From Lithobates sylvaticus (lineage: Eukaryota > Chordata > Amphibia > Anura > Ranidae): a stretch of 64,000 nt of DNA. Shown piece after piece: positions 45,476 through 59,199 of this stretch. How positions within the stretch are numbered: the stretch's first letter is position 1; each line of letters begins with the position of its first letter. The translations under genes were made by a program, and so were the position numbers. Below the pieces are notes generated by a model. That model was not told the origin of the DNA. It ran no database searches and was given only the letters and a program-made list of their open reading frames with translations. The DNA lies in contig CM053028.1 of assembly GCA_028564925.1 (NCBI GenBank), positions 436,981,071 to 437,045,070 of the forward strand, given 5' to 3'.

Positions 45476-47807
45476 AGCCCCCCATCTTCATTTATTAGCA
45501 GGGGAATGTGGCCCTTCGTGCATTCACATACATTGAATCCAGCCCTTAAGTGGAAAAAGGTTGCTGAGCCCTGCTCTATGGCCTCTACCAAAAAATATAT
45601 ATAATGTTTGGGGGTTCTAAGTAAATTTTACATGTATGACAGAATTGTCTGAATTGGCATATATGGTATATGGGGAAAAAAATCTGAGAATAGTGCTGAT
45701 TTCAAGTTCCTCATTAAAGCACATCTGAAACCAAAACTTTTTTCCTTTTCAATAGAGAGTGGGAGGATTAAAGCCACTCTCATTTTTTTGATTTCCTTTT
45801 TTTTATCATTTGTGTTTCATTAGGGAAATTTCATATCCTGTCCCAAGAAATTTTTTTTAATGTGAGGGATATCTCTCTTAGACAGTTGTCAGGGCCAGTG
45901 CCGGGACAAGGTCAACCGGTGTGCAAAGGGTAAAGATGGGAAACTGCCCCCCCCCCCACCAGTTGCATGGATGGGATGCAGGGCTCCCCTTCTTTCACCC
46001 CTCCGTACACAAAGCTCACCCCTCCCCCCACCTCAACCCCCCAAAGAACAGAGGTCCCCCTCCTGCCCAGTACAGAGCTTCCCCACCCCATAACACCCCC
46101 CCCCCAATACACAGCATTCCCCCACCTCCCAGCATCCAATACCTAGATCTCTTCCAACCTCCTAGCACCCCCAATACACAGTGCTCCGCCCACTTCCTAG
46201 CCTCCAATACACAATCTCCCCCCACCTCCTAGTCCCCCAGTACACAGACCTCACGCCTCCTTCCATGGCCACCCACTACAGAACTACTGCAGTGTGATCC
46301 ATGCCTAGCCTCCTGGCAGCTGCTCCACTTGAACTGAGGAGGCGCTTGATTCTCACTGCATTATATGTAAACAAACACAGAATCGGCAGAGGAAGCCGCT
46401 TCTGTGTTTAAAAGTAACAGCAGCTGATGGGGAGCAGAGAGTTAGTGCCGGAGGTAGCAGTACAGAGTACCACCATGCTCCGGATGAAACAAAAATTGCG
46501 CCTCCTCCACTGCACAAACAGATAGCACCCAGGGCAGGTGTCCCTTCTGCCCCTGACTCCTCCTGGCCCTGGTCAGGGGTACAAAGTCCACACTGGAAGA
46601 TTTCCCTCTATTCCTGTTCTGGTAGCAACTTATAATTTTGGATTTACCCTCATTTTAATTCCTCATGGTTATCAGAACATTTGAAGAGGGAAAGCCTCCC
46701 TAATGGGAACACAGACGGCAATAAAGACCTACTAGGGGTTTTAATCCCTCACCACTTCCAAATCCTAAAAAAAGCACATAGCACAGGGGTCAGGAATATG
46801 TAATACACAAAGCATATGGGTCAGGGGTATGTAATGTACAAAGCACAGGGGTCACTAGTAAGTAATGTAGCGATCAGGAGTAATTATTACACAGAGTGTA
46901 GAGATAATGAGCAAGTTACACACAAAGAATTCAACTATTTTTATTATTTCATTGATTGTGGTGAATGGTTTGTCTTAATGCACATGCAATTGCTGCTACT
47001 GTCACAGTGCAAGAGGGACGTTGACACTTATCAATCACTGCTGTGGAGGAAGAGGAGAGGTGTGGCTTTTGCCATCTGTGTCCCTCTCATGCTGCGTGTA
47101 TGTGTGTGACCCTTGGAACGCTGCATGTACAGTTTTAGTACAGAGTGGGACTCCTAAGGGTCTCCATAAGTCCTGGTAGCACAAAGGCAACATAAAGAAT
47201 TGGGAGTTTGTCACCGTGGCCAAAACGAAAAGCAGAGGAGGACATTTTTTTTTGGGAAAAAAAACAACAAATTTAGGTAAGTTATACGACTAGAAAAAAG
47301 AAAATAGACTTAATGCCACCTTACACATGAGTAACCAGGCCTTAATACCCTTTACAGCTGCTCTTTCTATACAGTAAATGGAAATCTCTGCAGGCGCTCA
47401 CTGAGTCTTTAGATTTCCAGGACCATCAATGCTTGACTTTCATTATGTTCATTCTTAAGTTCTTCTAATGTATGTCACACCACGGGAGCATAATGCTGTC
47501 ACCAGCTAGATTCCTCCATTGTACAGAGCTTTATACTGAGCTAGCTCAATTCAAAATAAAGTATGATAGATTACCTTCTACATTACCGTCAGGTATATCC
47601 ACCAGTGTTATTGGTTCTTCCTGCAATCCAATACTGCTGAGTTCAGGCTCTGTACACACAAGATTTAATATTGCATATGGTTTTATTGCCAATGCACAAT
47701 ACTTTGTTCAATACAGAATGTTAATTGCCCCCCACCCCTACATTTGACTATTGTAATCCAGTGCTGTCACAACAGCTAAGGTGAATATAAACCTAAAAAA
47801 AACGTCC
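45476..47807. other. No gene; C-rich degenerate repeat at 45945-46260
   Basis: Between 45945 and 46260 blocks of the type AATACACAGCATTCCCCCAC or CAGTACAGAGCTTCCCC recur at about 40-50 bp with C-runs. The rest shows no domain or transposon end I could pair. Confidence 0.5.
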
Positions 47808-47811
47808 TTAA

Positions 47812-48243
47812 AGTGGTTGTAAAGCCAGAAGGTTTTTTTTATCTTAATGCATTCTATGCTTTAAGATAAAAAGCCTTATGTGTGCAGCAGCCCCCCTCAG
47901 CCCCCCTAATACTTACTGGAGCCCCATCTATGTCCAGCGATGTCCATGAGGGCCTTGGCCATTGGAGACTCTCCCTTCTGATTGGCTGAGACACAGCAGC
48001 AACGCCATTGGCCCCCGCTGCTGTCAAAGTCAGTCAGCCAATCAGGAGAGAGGGGGTGGGGCTGGGCTGCAGCTCAGTGTCTAAATGGGGGCACTCAACA
48101 GGAGGGAGGGGCCAGGAGCACAGGAGAGGGACCCGAGAAGAGGAGGATCTGGGCTGCTCTGTGCAAATTCACTGCAACAGAGCAGGTAAGTATAGCATGT
48201 TTGTTATTTTTATAGAAAAAAAAAACGAGACTTTACAATCACT
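47812..48243. mobile_element. TTAA-site MITE, ends AGTGGTTGTAAAG
   Basis: TTAA at 47808-47811 and 48244-48247 flank inverted ends AGTGGTTGTAAAG and AGTGATTGTAAAG. It is 432 bp and non-coding. The end sequence is close to that of MITE A at 41950, which suggests a common mobilising enzyme. Confidence 0.88.
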
Positions 48244-48247
48244 TTAA

Positions 48248-49818
48248 ATCTATTTCAATGTGCATCTTTTCTTTAAAGGAATTATAAACCTTCCAACATC
48301 ATTGACATCATTTTTGCGCTATACACACAGTTTATAGTAGAGTAAACCTTCACATTCCAGGGTCAGAAGTTTCCGTTTGTGTTCAAACATGAGGCATTCC
48401 GCATGACACTGCACAGGTTAATGCATGATCTCTGTCTGTAGTCTGGGAACCGACACTTCCTGTGAAGAAACTACATATCCCATAATCCCTGGAGCTTTAA
48501 GTCTAGTGCTCTGCAGGTGAGAGCTAAATAGTAATTAGATCTAACACAGACAGTAGGCAAAGCAATTGATTCGCTTTATTCACACAGGCATAAAGTGTTT
48601 GTTAACCTAAAAAAAAAATGGATCCTATCGCTTTGAAGCATGTTTTACAGCACAGTGCTTTTGCTGTGTAATTTGGCCCCCTGCATCACCGGAAATACCT
48701 GGCCGATCATGCCTGGTTCTGCCTTCCCCTCTGTAAACTGACTACAGTATATCTGCTGCTCAGCCCTGACACAGCCCTGCTCTCCCCCATCCTCTCCCCC
48801 ATCCCCTCTCTGTCTGCCTCTCAGCTAGTGACAGTGCCCTTCTGTTGCTGAAATAACTCTGACATGTTTATACTATCCTCACTATCTCCTAATGACAGGT
48901 GACCCTGTATGTGTGATTTATAAAAAAAATGCAGTATATACCAGATTTCAGAGCAGCGATCATGTGACCTCCTCTCCTTATGACTCAGGTCAGTGGGGGA
49001 TCCTCGGCCCTGCCCACTCTAGCTGTCAGACGGGGGGAGGAATGAGCCAGCCGGTCACATGATCGGTGCTCAGAAATAAGGTATTTACTAAATTTGTTTT
49101 ATAAATCACACACACAGGGGCACTTGTCATTAGGAGACAATGAGGTAGTATAAACATGTCAGAGTGGCTTAACAACCAATTTAAGCGTACCCCCATGTGC
49201 ATGGCCATGTTTTACCCTGTTCTGTGCATCCATATGCAGGCATTCCCAATTATGTTAATTGGGATGCAGCGGTTGCATGAACACAGCCACTGCTCCCAAT
49301 ATGACATTCTTGTGGGTGAATGTCCCCAAACGTATACTGACATGACAAACTAACGTCAACATGTCGGTCCAGCATTACAAGGTGAGGTGAACAAACGACA
49401 CAGGGAATATAATAATACCTAGCTAAAACAACAAAAATATTTAAATGTATACAATGCCTTTAAAAAATATTGATAAGGTGAACACACTTTGTGATTCTGT
49501 CAGTCTTTTTTTCTGTCTTTTCCTGTCTGTGCTATCGGTGGGTCCAGAACCACCAGCAATGTGAACAGCAGGCAAACCCGTATAGAGACCCACCCATCAC
49601 TGGCACTGACATGCTGGGGGCGGGACCATGACCCCTAGCTGTTTTAACACATTTACTGCAGAGCTGCTGCAGTCACTAAAAATACAGAGCTTTAAAAAGT
49701 TATGTGGACACTTCAAATTAGAAAAAAATATGGTGATTTTGTCTCCTTGGAAGAATAATAATAGTAATGGGTTACTTTCTTATGAATGACTTCACAAACA
49801 CTGTAATGAAAATATTTA

Positions 49819-49829
<11 letters not shown>
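48248..49829. other. No gene; possible further decayed elements
   Basis: AAAGTGTTTGTTAACC near 48593 resembles the TTAA-element ends but no inverse partner was found. Short open frames have no domain. Confidence 0.45.

Positions 49830-49868
<39 letters not shown>
49828..49868. repeat. (TG)n(TA)n microsatellite
   Basis: A TG run passes directly into a TA run just upstream of the mariner-type element. Confidence 0.9.
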
Positions 49869-49870
<2 letters not shown>

Positions 49871-49892
49871 AAACAGTATACTGTATATAATA

Positions 49893-51043
49893 TAGTGTTT
49901 CAAAAAGAATGACCTGATTTCAAATAGACATATTTTAGAATGAAAATGTGTTACAGTTACATAACAAATTACAAACTATTAAGCAAGTCCTCAAGATTCA
50001 CTCTCCATGTTATAAATGCTCTATGTGCCCTCCACCTTTTGCATGGATAACATCAAGACGATAGCTGAATTTGTTCCCAAGAGTGAGAGTGTCTTCTACC
50101 ATAGAAGTTACTGCAGCCGTGATTCTGTTTTTGAGCTAATCCAAGTCAGTGGGTAATGGTGGAACATAAACACGTTGTTTTATATATCCCCACAAGAAAA
50201 AGTCACAGGGTGTAATATCTGGAGATCTTGGGGACCAAGAGTGTAGTGCCAAGTCTTGTCTCGTAACAGTGTTTCCCTCAAAAATTAAGAAACCGCACAC
50301 AACACATTCATTTTTGGTGAATCTCGCTCATGCTGTACAAGTTCATTTGGCTTCTCAAATCCCCATATACGAACATTGTGATGCAAAAGTTTACCGCTTA
50401 GAGGAAACATTGCCTCATCATTAAAAATCAGCCGTGGTAAGAATCTGTCGTCCTCCATGTCGTCTAAGAGCATGAAACAGAAATCTAAACATTTTTTTCT
50501 GTCACTTACACAATGAGCTTGCACCACTTACAATCAGTATGGCCTCAGAATCAAATGTCGTCTTAACACACCCCAGCCGATGTATGAGGGATCTCAAGTT
50601 CTCGGCTAGCACGATGAGCGGACTTGTGCGGGCTTCGCTAAAAAGCCCCTTGAATTCTTTGCACATTTTCCTCTGAAGTGCGTGGTTGCCCTGGAATTTT
50701 CCCTTTACATAAACACCCAGATTCTTCAAACTGTTTATACCAATGATGAATTTTCTTTGCCATTGGTGAATCAATCCCAAAACTCTGTCGAAACGCACGC
50801 TGCACCATTATTACGGACTCAGATTTGCTAAATTGGAGAGCACAAAACCTTCTGTTGCATAGACGCCATCTTGTTAACGACTGAGGTTAGTGTCTATTTG
50901 GGTGCTAGTAGTAGTATTTAGCAGCCGTCATTTGAAATTCTAGGCCACGCCCATTCAAGTAGTACAGGTTTAATTAATTAGTGGTGTGTGGTTGCACAGA
51001 TATAAGGTTTTTAAAATTGGGTCATTCTTTTTGAAACAAACTG
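49893..51043 (-). mobile_element. Mariner/Tc1-superfamily transposon, decayed
   Basis: Inverted ends carry GTTTCAAAAAGAATGACC, next to TA on both sides (TA again at 51044). On the minus strand, 50285-50527 encodes LIFNDEAMFPLSGKLLHHNV and RIWGFEKP...QHERDSPK, the first catalytic region of an IS630/Tc1/mariner transposase. Part of the N-terminal DNA-binding region is recognisable at about 50640-50740 (GVYVKGKFQGN). The coding frame is interrupted several times, and the third catalytic region is not clear, so this copy is dead. Its right 390 bases are present again at 54564-54955. Confidence 0.78.
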
Positions 51044-51114
51044 TATTTAGCCCTGATGAAGGATACATTGTTTGGCCCCAAAACGTGTTGCCTATAGCAC
51101 TTGCCATATGTTTG
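50653..51114. repeat. Flank segment, first copy of a 462 bp direct repeat
   Basis: The segment covers the 5' third of the mariner-type element plus about 70 bp of flank ending CATATGTTTG. It is repeated at 54564-55025 with about ten differences (about 2%). A Gypsy LTR begins within its last two bases. Confidence 0.93.
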
Positions 51115-52125
51115 TGTAGCGATACCCCCAGTTAAGAGGGCCGCAAGTTTGTTTTGGGTCCCTGAGTACAGCTCCACCAACCCCCCGGCAATCTGCTCTA
51201 CCCGCTCTGGCACAGTTAGTAAAGGGGTATGTATCTATGCACATATAAATATCACTTATACTTTAAGTGTAATGGATTCAAACTCACAGGCAGACTGCTA
51301 ACTGTAATAACTGTCTTTACTTTGGCAGTATGAAAAGAAATAGTAACATGCATCAAACATTTGACTTACAACACATTAGCAGGTCCCTGCAATATGCACT
51401 ATAACATGTACACATATATGTATCAGGATAGCAATGGGGAACGGAGCGCCACGTGTAGCGACCGTCTGCTATGCACCTCTGAGGTGCAACAAATCTAACT
51501 GCGACTATCTAATGGATCAGGCCTGATCCCTAACAATAGAGCTCAGTCCTTGGGGAACCCCAGTATTCTTCACCGGCACAAGAACTGTAGAGGTGGTGCA
51601 CATGTAACTTTAAATGGTGTGTTTGTAATCCACAAGAAAGAACAATCTTCTGCTCTGAGGTAAATTTGCCTTGGCAGTTCAATAGGCATAAGTGAAATGA
51701 CAATGCAAGATGAGCCTTTCAGCTCGCTCACCACTCCGGATACTGTCCTCAGCTCCGGGACCTCCACTGGCGGCGTCCGGCCTTCTCCGTCACAGCCCCT
51801 GCGCTCCGGTCCTCTCTCCGACCGACCGTCCTCAGGAAAAAGGCTCCGCTCTGCTGCTGCTGACAATGAGGGGTGAGAGTCTCTCTCTGTCTGCTGCAAG
51901 GCCCAGGCTTCAGGCCTTCAACGGTCCCGGTCCGCACAGGTGTCTCCTCTCTCAGTGATCTCTGCGTCACAAGCCCAGTCAGAAGAGGAAGAGGCGGTCC
52001 TTCCTCTTCCCTTTTATCACCTCTCCCATCAGCCTCTCGGGCGGAAAAAACCATCCTCCCGGGAGCCTGGGGAATTATGGGAACTGTAGTCTTCTCCCCT
52101 AAAAGGGGAACGACCCCGCTACACA
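51113..52125 (-). repeat. LTR of the minus-strand Gypsy fossil
   Basis: The ends are the short inverted repeat TGTGTAG...CTACACA. A purine tract adjoins the inner end at 52126-52138. Length is 1013 bp. Confidence 0.8.
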
Positions 52126-54563
52126 CTCCCCCCACTTTGAATCTTTGGTCCCCAAAGACATTGTTCAATCTACAAACTTTCTTTGAAACAACACGTTCAC
52201 ATAATTCAGACAGAGGAGCTTCCCACCAATTAGCATAGGATGGGGAGCTGTCCTGTCTACAGGTCACTTCAGTGTGGGCGACCTGTTTAACTGTGCCAGA
52301 GAGTGAGCTGGGGTTGCCCTCCACCAAATGAACAGTGGATGGGTGAGGGCGTTCAGCACTTCTCCTTGCTGTGGTAACAGAGTCCTCTGAACTTTTTCCC
52401 ATTTGGGGGTAAGTTAACTTCTTGGGAGGCCTCACAACTCTGCGAGATCTCTGTTCTCTTGGGACTTCTTCAGGAACACATTCTGGCAACATCTCTGGTT
52501 CTGGAGCATCTACTTCTTCTTCTTCTGAGTAGAGACCAGGGATATCTTCCCAGCACTCAGGCACAACACTGAATGGAACAAACTCGGTAGCCTCTGGGTT
52601 CAATGTTCCATCTTCCACCTCCTCAGTAAGTGGAAGATCTATGGCGGAATTTCCTGGAGTTGAGGAAGGCCATAGCCATTCAAGTTCTCCTCTTTCTTCT
52701 TCTGCTGGTTGGGGGTCCTGTCCACCCCTAGTTTGGGATGTCTGAGACCGAGTGTTGGGTCTGGGGGTATCCAGAATGGAAACAGATTCAGGTAAGTCTC
52801 TCGCTGGAGGTATTCTGACCGCTTCAGTGAGTGGGAGCAAGTGATTCCTATGCCAGGTCTTCAAAGGCCCCACTCTCCCTTCTGGCTTCAACTTGTAGAC
52901 AGGCAATCCAGGTAGCTTTCTACAGATGATATATGGTTCTGATCTCCATCTATCAGCAATCTTGTGTTTTCCAGGGATCCCTAGATTGCGTAACAGTACA
53001 CGGTCCCCAGGCTGTAGGTCCTGTACTCGAACCTTCAGATCAAAGTTACGCTTGTTTCGGGCCCCCCTCTGGTCAGAGGCCGCCTGAGCTTTCTCGTAAG
53101 CTATCTTCAAACTGTGCCTCAATCTGTCCACATATCCTTTGTGAGAGGCCTCAGAGGCATGGTCCAAAGAAATGCCAAAGGCCAGATCCACTGGCAATCT
53201 AGCTTCTCTCCCAAACATAAGTCGGTAAGGGGAGAAACCCGTCACATCACTGGTTGTACAGTTGTAAGCATGCACCAGAGCTGAAATGTGTTGGCTCCAA
53301 TGTTGCTTCTTCTCTGTTTCTAAAGTTCCCAACATGTTCAATAGGGTCCTGTTGAACCTTTCAGGCTGGGCATCACCTTGAGGGTGATATGGTGTAGTTC
53401 TAGTCTTCTCTACTCCCAGAGAATCTAGTAGCTTCCTGATCAAGCAACTCTCAAAGTCCCTTCCTTGGTCTGAATGGATTCTCTGTGGTAGTCCATAATG
53501 AACAAAGTATTTCTCCAAAAGTACCTTAGCCACTGTAGAGGCCTTCTGATCCTTGGTTGGGAATGCCTGGGCATAACGGGTAAAATGGTCGGTTATCACC
53601 AAAACATTTCCCAATCCACTCAAATCGGGTTTGAGGCAGAGAAAATCAATGCATACCAGATCCATTGGGCCTTGACTCTGTAGATGGCCCATTGGGGCAG
53701 CTTGATGGGGTAAAGTCTTCCTCTGAATGCATCTTGCACAGGAATGGCAATACTCCTCCACTTCGGCCCTCATGCATGGCCAATAAAACCGGTCTCTGAC
53801 AAGTTGGAAGGTTCTCTCTGCTCCCAAGTGACCATGCTGGTCATGTAGGGCAATCAGCACAGTCTCTCGATGCTTTTCGGGGAGAAACAACTGCCACTTA
53901 TCTTCTGAGCTATCAGAGGGGCCCCTTCGGTAGACCACCCCTTGATGCACCTGTAATTTATCCAACTCTCTCCTTAGTAGGCGAGCCTCTTTGGAAGGGT
54001 GAAGTCGGAGTCCCTCTGGACTCTTGTTTTCCAGTGCTTCCAGGACCAATTTCCCCATGGGGTCTTCCAATTGGTCACACCTTAACTCCTTCTTTGACAG
54101 CTTCGGTAGGCACTTTCTCCCTCTCTGGCTTGGAGTTCAGCCCCTGACAAAGGGCTCGCACTCCTTCTGGGGCCACTTGAGTCCAGTCTTCCCAGTCATT
54201 GACCATGACATGGGATCTTCGGGACAGGGCATCAGCATCCCTATTTCCAGCCCCTGGCCTGTACTTGAGGCTGAAATTGAATCCAGACAACGCCGCCAAC
54301 CATCTGTGTCCAGTTGCATCCAGCTTGGCGGTGGTGAATAGGTAGGTCAAGGGGTTGTTATCTGTCTTTACAGTAAATTCTGCCCCATAAAGATAGTCTT
54401 TCAACTTGTCAACTACTGCCCATTTGAGGGCTAAGAACTCCAACTTGTGGGTGGGGTAGTTCTTCTCGGAGGGGGTCAGGCTCCGGCTACACATAGGCCA
54501 CTGGTCGTAGCTGGTCTTCATACTCCTGGTAGAGTACTCCACCTAGGCCCTCATGGTGCTGGC
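51113..54563 (-). mobile_element. Ty3/Gypsy LTR element, 3' half (fossil)
   Basis: Read on the minus strand, the parts are an RNase H region (about 54540-54200), integrase zinc finger and core (about 53870-53330), an integrase tail, a purine tract AAAGTGGGGGGAG, and the 3' LTR at 52125-51113, which starts TGTGTAG and ends CTACACA. No chromodomain was recognised. Reverse transcriptase, protease, gag and the 5' LTR are absent from the window copy. It is broken, with about two breaks. The group within Gypsy is not assigned. Age cannot be set from LTR pairs. Confidence 0.88.
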
Positions 54564-55025
54564 AATTCTTTGCACATTTTCCTCTGAAGTGCGTGGTTGC
54601 CCTGGACTTTTCCCTTTACATAAACACCCAGATTCTTCAAACTGTTTCTACCAATGATGAATTTTCTTTGCCATCGGTGAATCAATCCCAAAACTCTGTC
54701 GAAACGCATGCTGCACCATTATTACGGACTCAGATTTGCTAAATTGGAGAGCACAAAACCTTCTGTTGCATAGACGCCATCTTGTTAATGACTGAGGTTA
54801 GTGTCTATTTAGGTGCTAGTAGTAGTATTTAGCAGCCGTCATTTGAAATTCTAGGCCACGCCCGTTCAAGTAGTACAGGTTTAATTAATTAGTGGTGTGT
54901 GGTTGCACAGATATAAGGTTTTTAAAATTGGGTCATTCTTTTCTAAACAAACTGTATTTAGCCCTGATGAAGGATACATTGTTTGGCGCCAAAACGTGTT
55001 GCCTATAGCACTTGCCATATGTTTG
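54564..55025. repeat. Flank segment, second copy, with no element at the insertion point
   Basis: It matches 50653-51114 through CATATGTTTG and then continues GAATAAAACTTAA, where the first copy runs into the Gypsy LTR. So it represents the uninterrupted state of the same site. Confidence 0.92.
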
Positions 55026-55490
55026 GAATAAAACTTAATTTCAGACTCTAAACCTTGGTGTGGCACTTTGATTTTCACAATCAAACATCATTGTGTACAT
55101 GTATAACTGGGTCTGTTGTACTGTGTAGCTAAGTGCCCTTAGGCAAGAGGCAACTAATCCTCCATTATATTGTTCTAAATTTGCAGGGATTACCTTTACA
55201 GGGCATAGAGGAATTTGATGGTGCTCTAAATGCAGAATTAGGTGGAAACATACCATTAGATGAAGAACTGAACTCTGGAAGCTTTCCCCTTAAAAATGCA
55301 GGCAGAGAGCAATAAACTAATCATCAGTATTGCCTGTGGTGGCCCTCAAGCTAGTCTCCTCCCCAATACCAACTTACCATGTCTTGTTCTGCTCTCTGTC
55401 TTTGTGTAGGGTTGACCATCTTAGTAGAGATAAGCTTTTGCTTCCTAGTAAAAAAAAATAAAAAATACAGGAACCAGAGGTTCAAAACCC
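55026..55490. other. No gene; dispersed-repeat continuation
   Basis: Sequence continuing from the preceding repeat (CTGATGAAGG...AAACGTGTTG type end). Nothing coding is supported. Confidence 0.45.
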
Positions 55491-55771
55491 ACGCAAATCA
55501 AAAAACAAATAAACTACAATAAAGAGCTGCACGTTGTAAAGTGTAAAAAAACACCTATAACGTGAAAAAGTAACAGAGGAACCCTGCTCTTATATCATAA
55601 AATTACATATCATAAGTCACTATAGTGGATAAACAAATAAGTCTTCATTTGAATTATAAAAATACATAAAAACTGAAGTTCATGTATAGATCCCACATGT
55701 GAATAACGTCCTCAGTGAGTATAGGAAAGGTTCCTCTCCACCCGCATGCAGACAAACAATGCACTCACCAG
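55491..55771. repeat. Left arm of a large inverted repeat
   Basis: About 280 bp, inverse of 63727-63995, sharing AACAAATAAACTACAATAAA, AATTACATATCATAAGTCAC and GTATAGGAAAGGTTCCTCTC. The arms are diverged by roughly an eighth to a sixth by eye and enclose Tc1 and Gmr1 insertions. Confidence 0.9.
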
Positions 55772-55885
55772 AATTAACTGACCCTTATTACAGGGAGTCA
55801 AATTGCGCATATGGGAAAATCCAAAATGTCAGACATGAGGTCACAGAAAAGAATCCAACCGCTGCTGTCATCTATTCAATATATA

Positions 55886-57515
<1,630 letters not shown>

Positions 57516-57542
<27 letters not shown>
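57516..57542. repeat. (AT)n microsatellite
   Basis: An AT run lies between the Tc1 element and the Gmr1-type LTR. The same kind of run follows the right LTR, consistent with insertion into a TA tract. Confidence 0.85.
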
Positions 57543-57545
<3 letters not shown>

Positions 57546-58053
57546 AGCAGAGCGTCCCAGAGAGAGCCAGGAGAAGTCCTGTTCAGGGTTTATACATCTC
57601 CCAGGCTCCTCTTATATACATTCAGAGGTCTCTGAGACATGATCCAGTTCGGATCTTAGTCCTCCCTTCCAGGCTAATTTAAGCTCACCTGAGCAAACAG
57701 CCTTTGCTCTCTGCCTGGGACACACAAACAGGGATGGTTTGTGAGGAGCCAAAAGGTTGGTAAAACCCTTTAAAAACTCTTTACAGAAGCTGACAAGCGG
57801 TAGGCTTGCTCAGCCTGATAGTTAGAGACGGTGTATGTTATAGTTAGAGCCGAGACACGACTAGGACTTTTGTTTGTTTATTTCTGTTTTGATGTGTTTT
57901 CTGGAAGACTGTGCAGCACCTGTGTATGGACTTGTATTTAAATCAAATAAACCCAGCACTGTTTTCACTACCTCAAGTGGATTTGGTATCTGTGCCTTAC
58001 TAAACAGCTCATCCCAGGGAGCTTTTTACCTGCTACCTGTCCCCCAGGTTACA
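57543..58053 (+). repeat. Left LTR of the Gmr1-type element
   Basis: It begins TGTAGCAGAGCGTCCC and ends CCAGGTTACA. It has a polyadenylation-like AATAAA near its 3' side. Length is 511 bp. Confidence 0.93.
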
Positions 58054-58121
58054 TATGGTGGAGAATGCGGGCAGCTGTAGTAAGTTACTACTTAAAAGGC
58101 CAGTACCTAGAGTGACTAAAC

Positions 58122-59150
58122 ATGGAGGAAATCCTAAAACAATTGATGATATCCAACGCTGCGCAACAGCAAACAAACGCTGCACTGCAGAAAACAAACG
58201 CTGCACTCCAAGCTGCACAACAGCAAGCAACCGCTGAACAGCAGAAAACAAATGCTGCACTACAGCAAGCAAACGCTGTACAGCAGAAAACAAGCGCTGC
58301 ACTCCACGCTGAACAGCAGAAAACAAACGCTGCGCTCCACGCTGCACAACAGCATGCAAACGCTGAACAGCAGAAAACAAACGCTGCACTCCACGCTGCA
58401 CAACAGCAAGCTAATGCTGCACTCCACGCGGCACAACAGCAAGCTAATGCTATCGCACAGGAACAAACGCAGAGGCTGTTTGAACAGCTAGCCACTGATG
58501 CAAAAGCAGATAGGAAAACCTTGTCTGAGGTTGTGGAGACAATAGCACAGTGGTCACCTGCTAACGTTGATAATGTTGGAGACAAGCCCTCAGCCATCCA
58601 TGTGGCTCGCTTTTTGTCTAAGATGACTACAGATGATGATCCAGAGGCCTTTCTGCTAACGTTTGAACGGACCGCTGAGAGGGAAGGTTGGCCTAAAACC
58701 CAGTGGGCAGGACTGGTCGCCCGTTGCTTACTGGGGAATCGCAGAAGGCCTACTATGATTTGGAGTCAGCAGAAGCAGCAGACTATGAAAAGGTCAAACA
58801 GGAAATACTGGCACGACTTGGTGTCACTTTGGCAGTTCGAGCACAGCGGGTCCACAGCTGGTCCTTCCAAGACAAGAAGCCCCCAAGATCGCAGATGTTC
58901 GACCTAATTCACCTGGTGAGGAAATGGCTACAGCCGGAGTCCCTGTCTGGGCCACAAATAGTGGAGCGTGTGGTCATGGACCAGTTCCTGAGGTCACTAC
59001 CAATTCCCCTGCAGGAGTGGGTGAGTCAAGGAAACCCCAATTCGGCGAACCACCTGGTGTAACTTGTTGAAAGATATTTTGCTGCAAAGAACCTGGTCAC
59101 CACCCCTACAGCCGCACGGATTTTCCACCCAAAGCCACGGTCTCCCCAGG
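58122..59150 (+). pseudogene. gag region of the Gmr1-type element (fossil part)
   Basis: The N-terminal part (about 58150-58470) is built from short repeats of the type QQKTNAALHAAQQ, predicted by pattern to form a long helix or coiled coil. A capsid-like helical segment follows (around FLLTFERTAEREGWP). The coiled repeat is also a DNA tandem repeat of about 30-36 bp. The CCHC knuckle lies further on, ahead of the protease. Confidence 0.75.
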
Positions 59151-59199
59151 CAACCGGTAAGACTGTTCCAGGGGGAGTGGGTGGTAAGCATGGCAAGGA

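Noticed and set aside
45094-45591. Proline-rich YPPCPQPP-type open frame and its reverse-strand counterpart
   Set aside because: A 24 bp C-rich minisatellite explains both.
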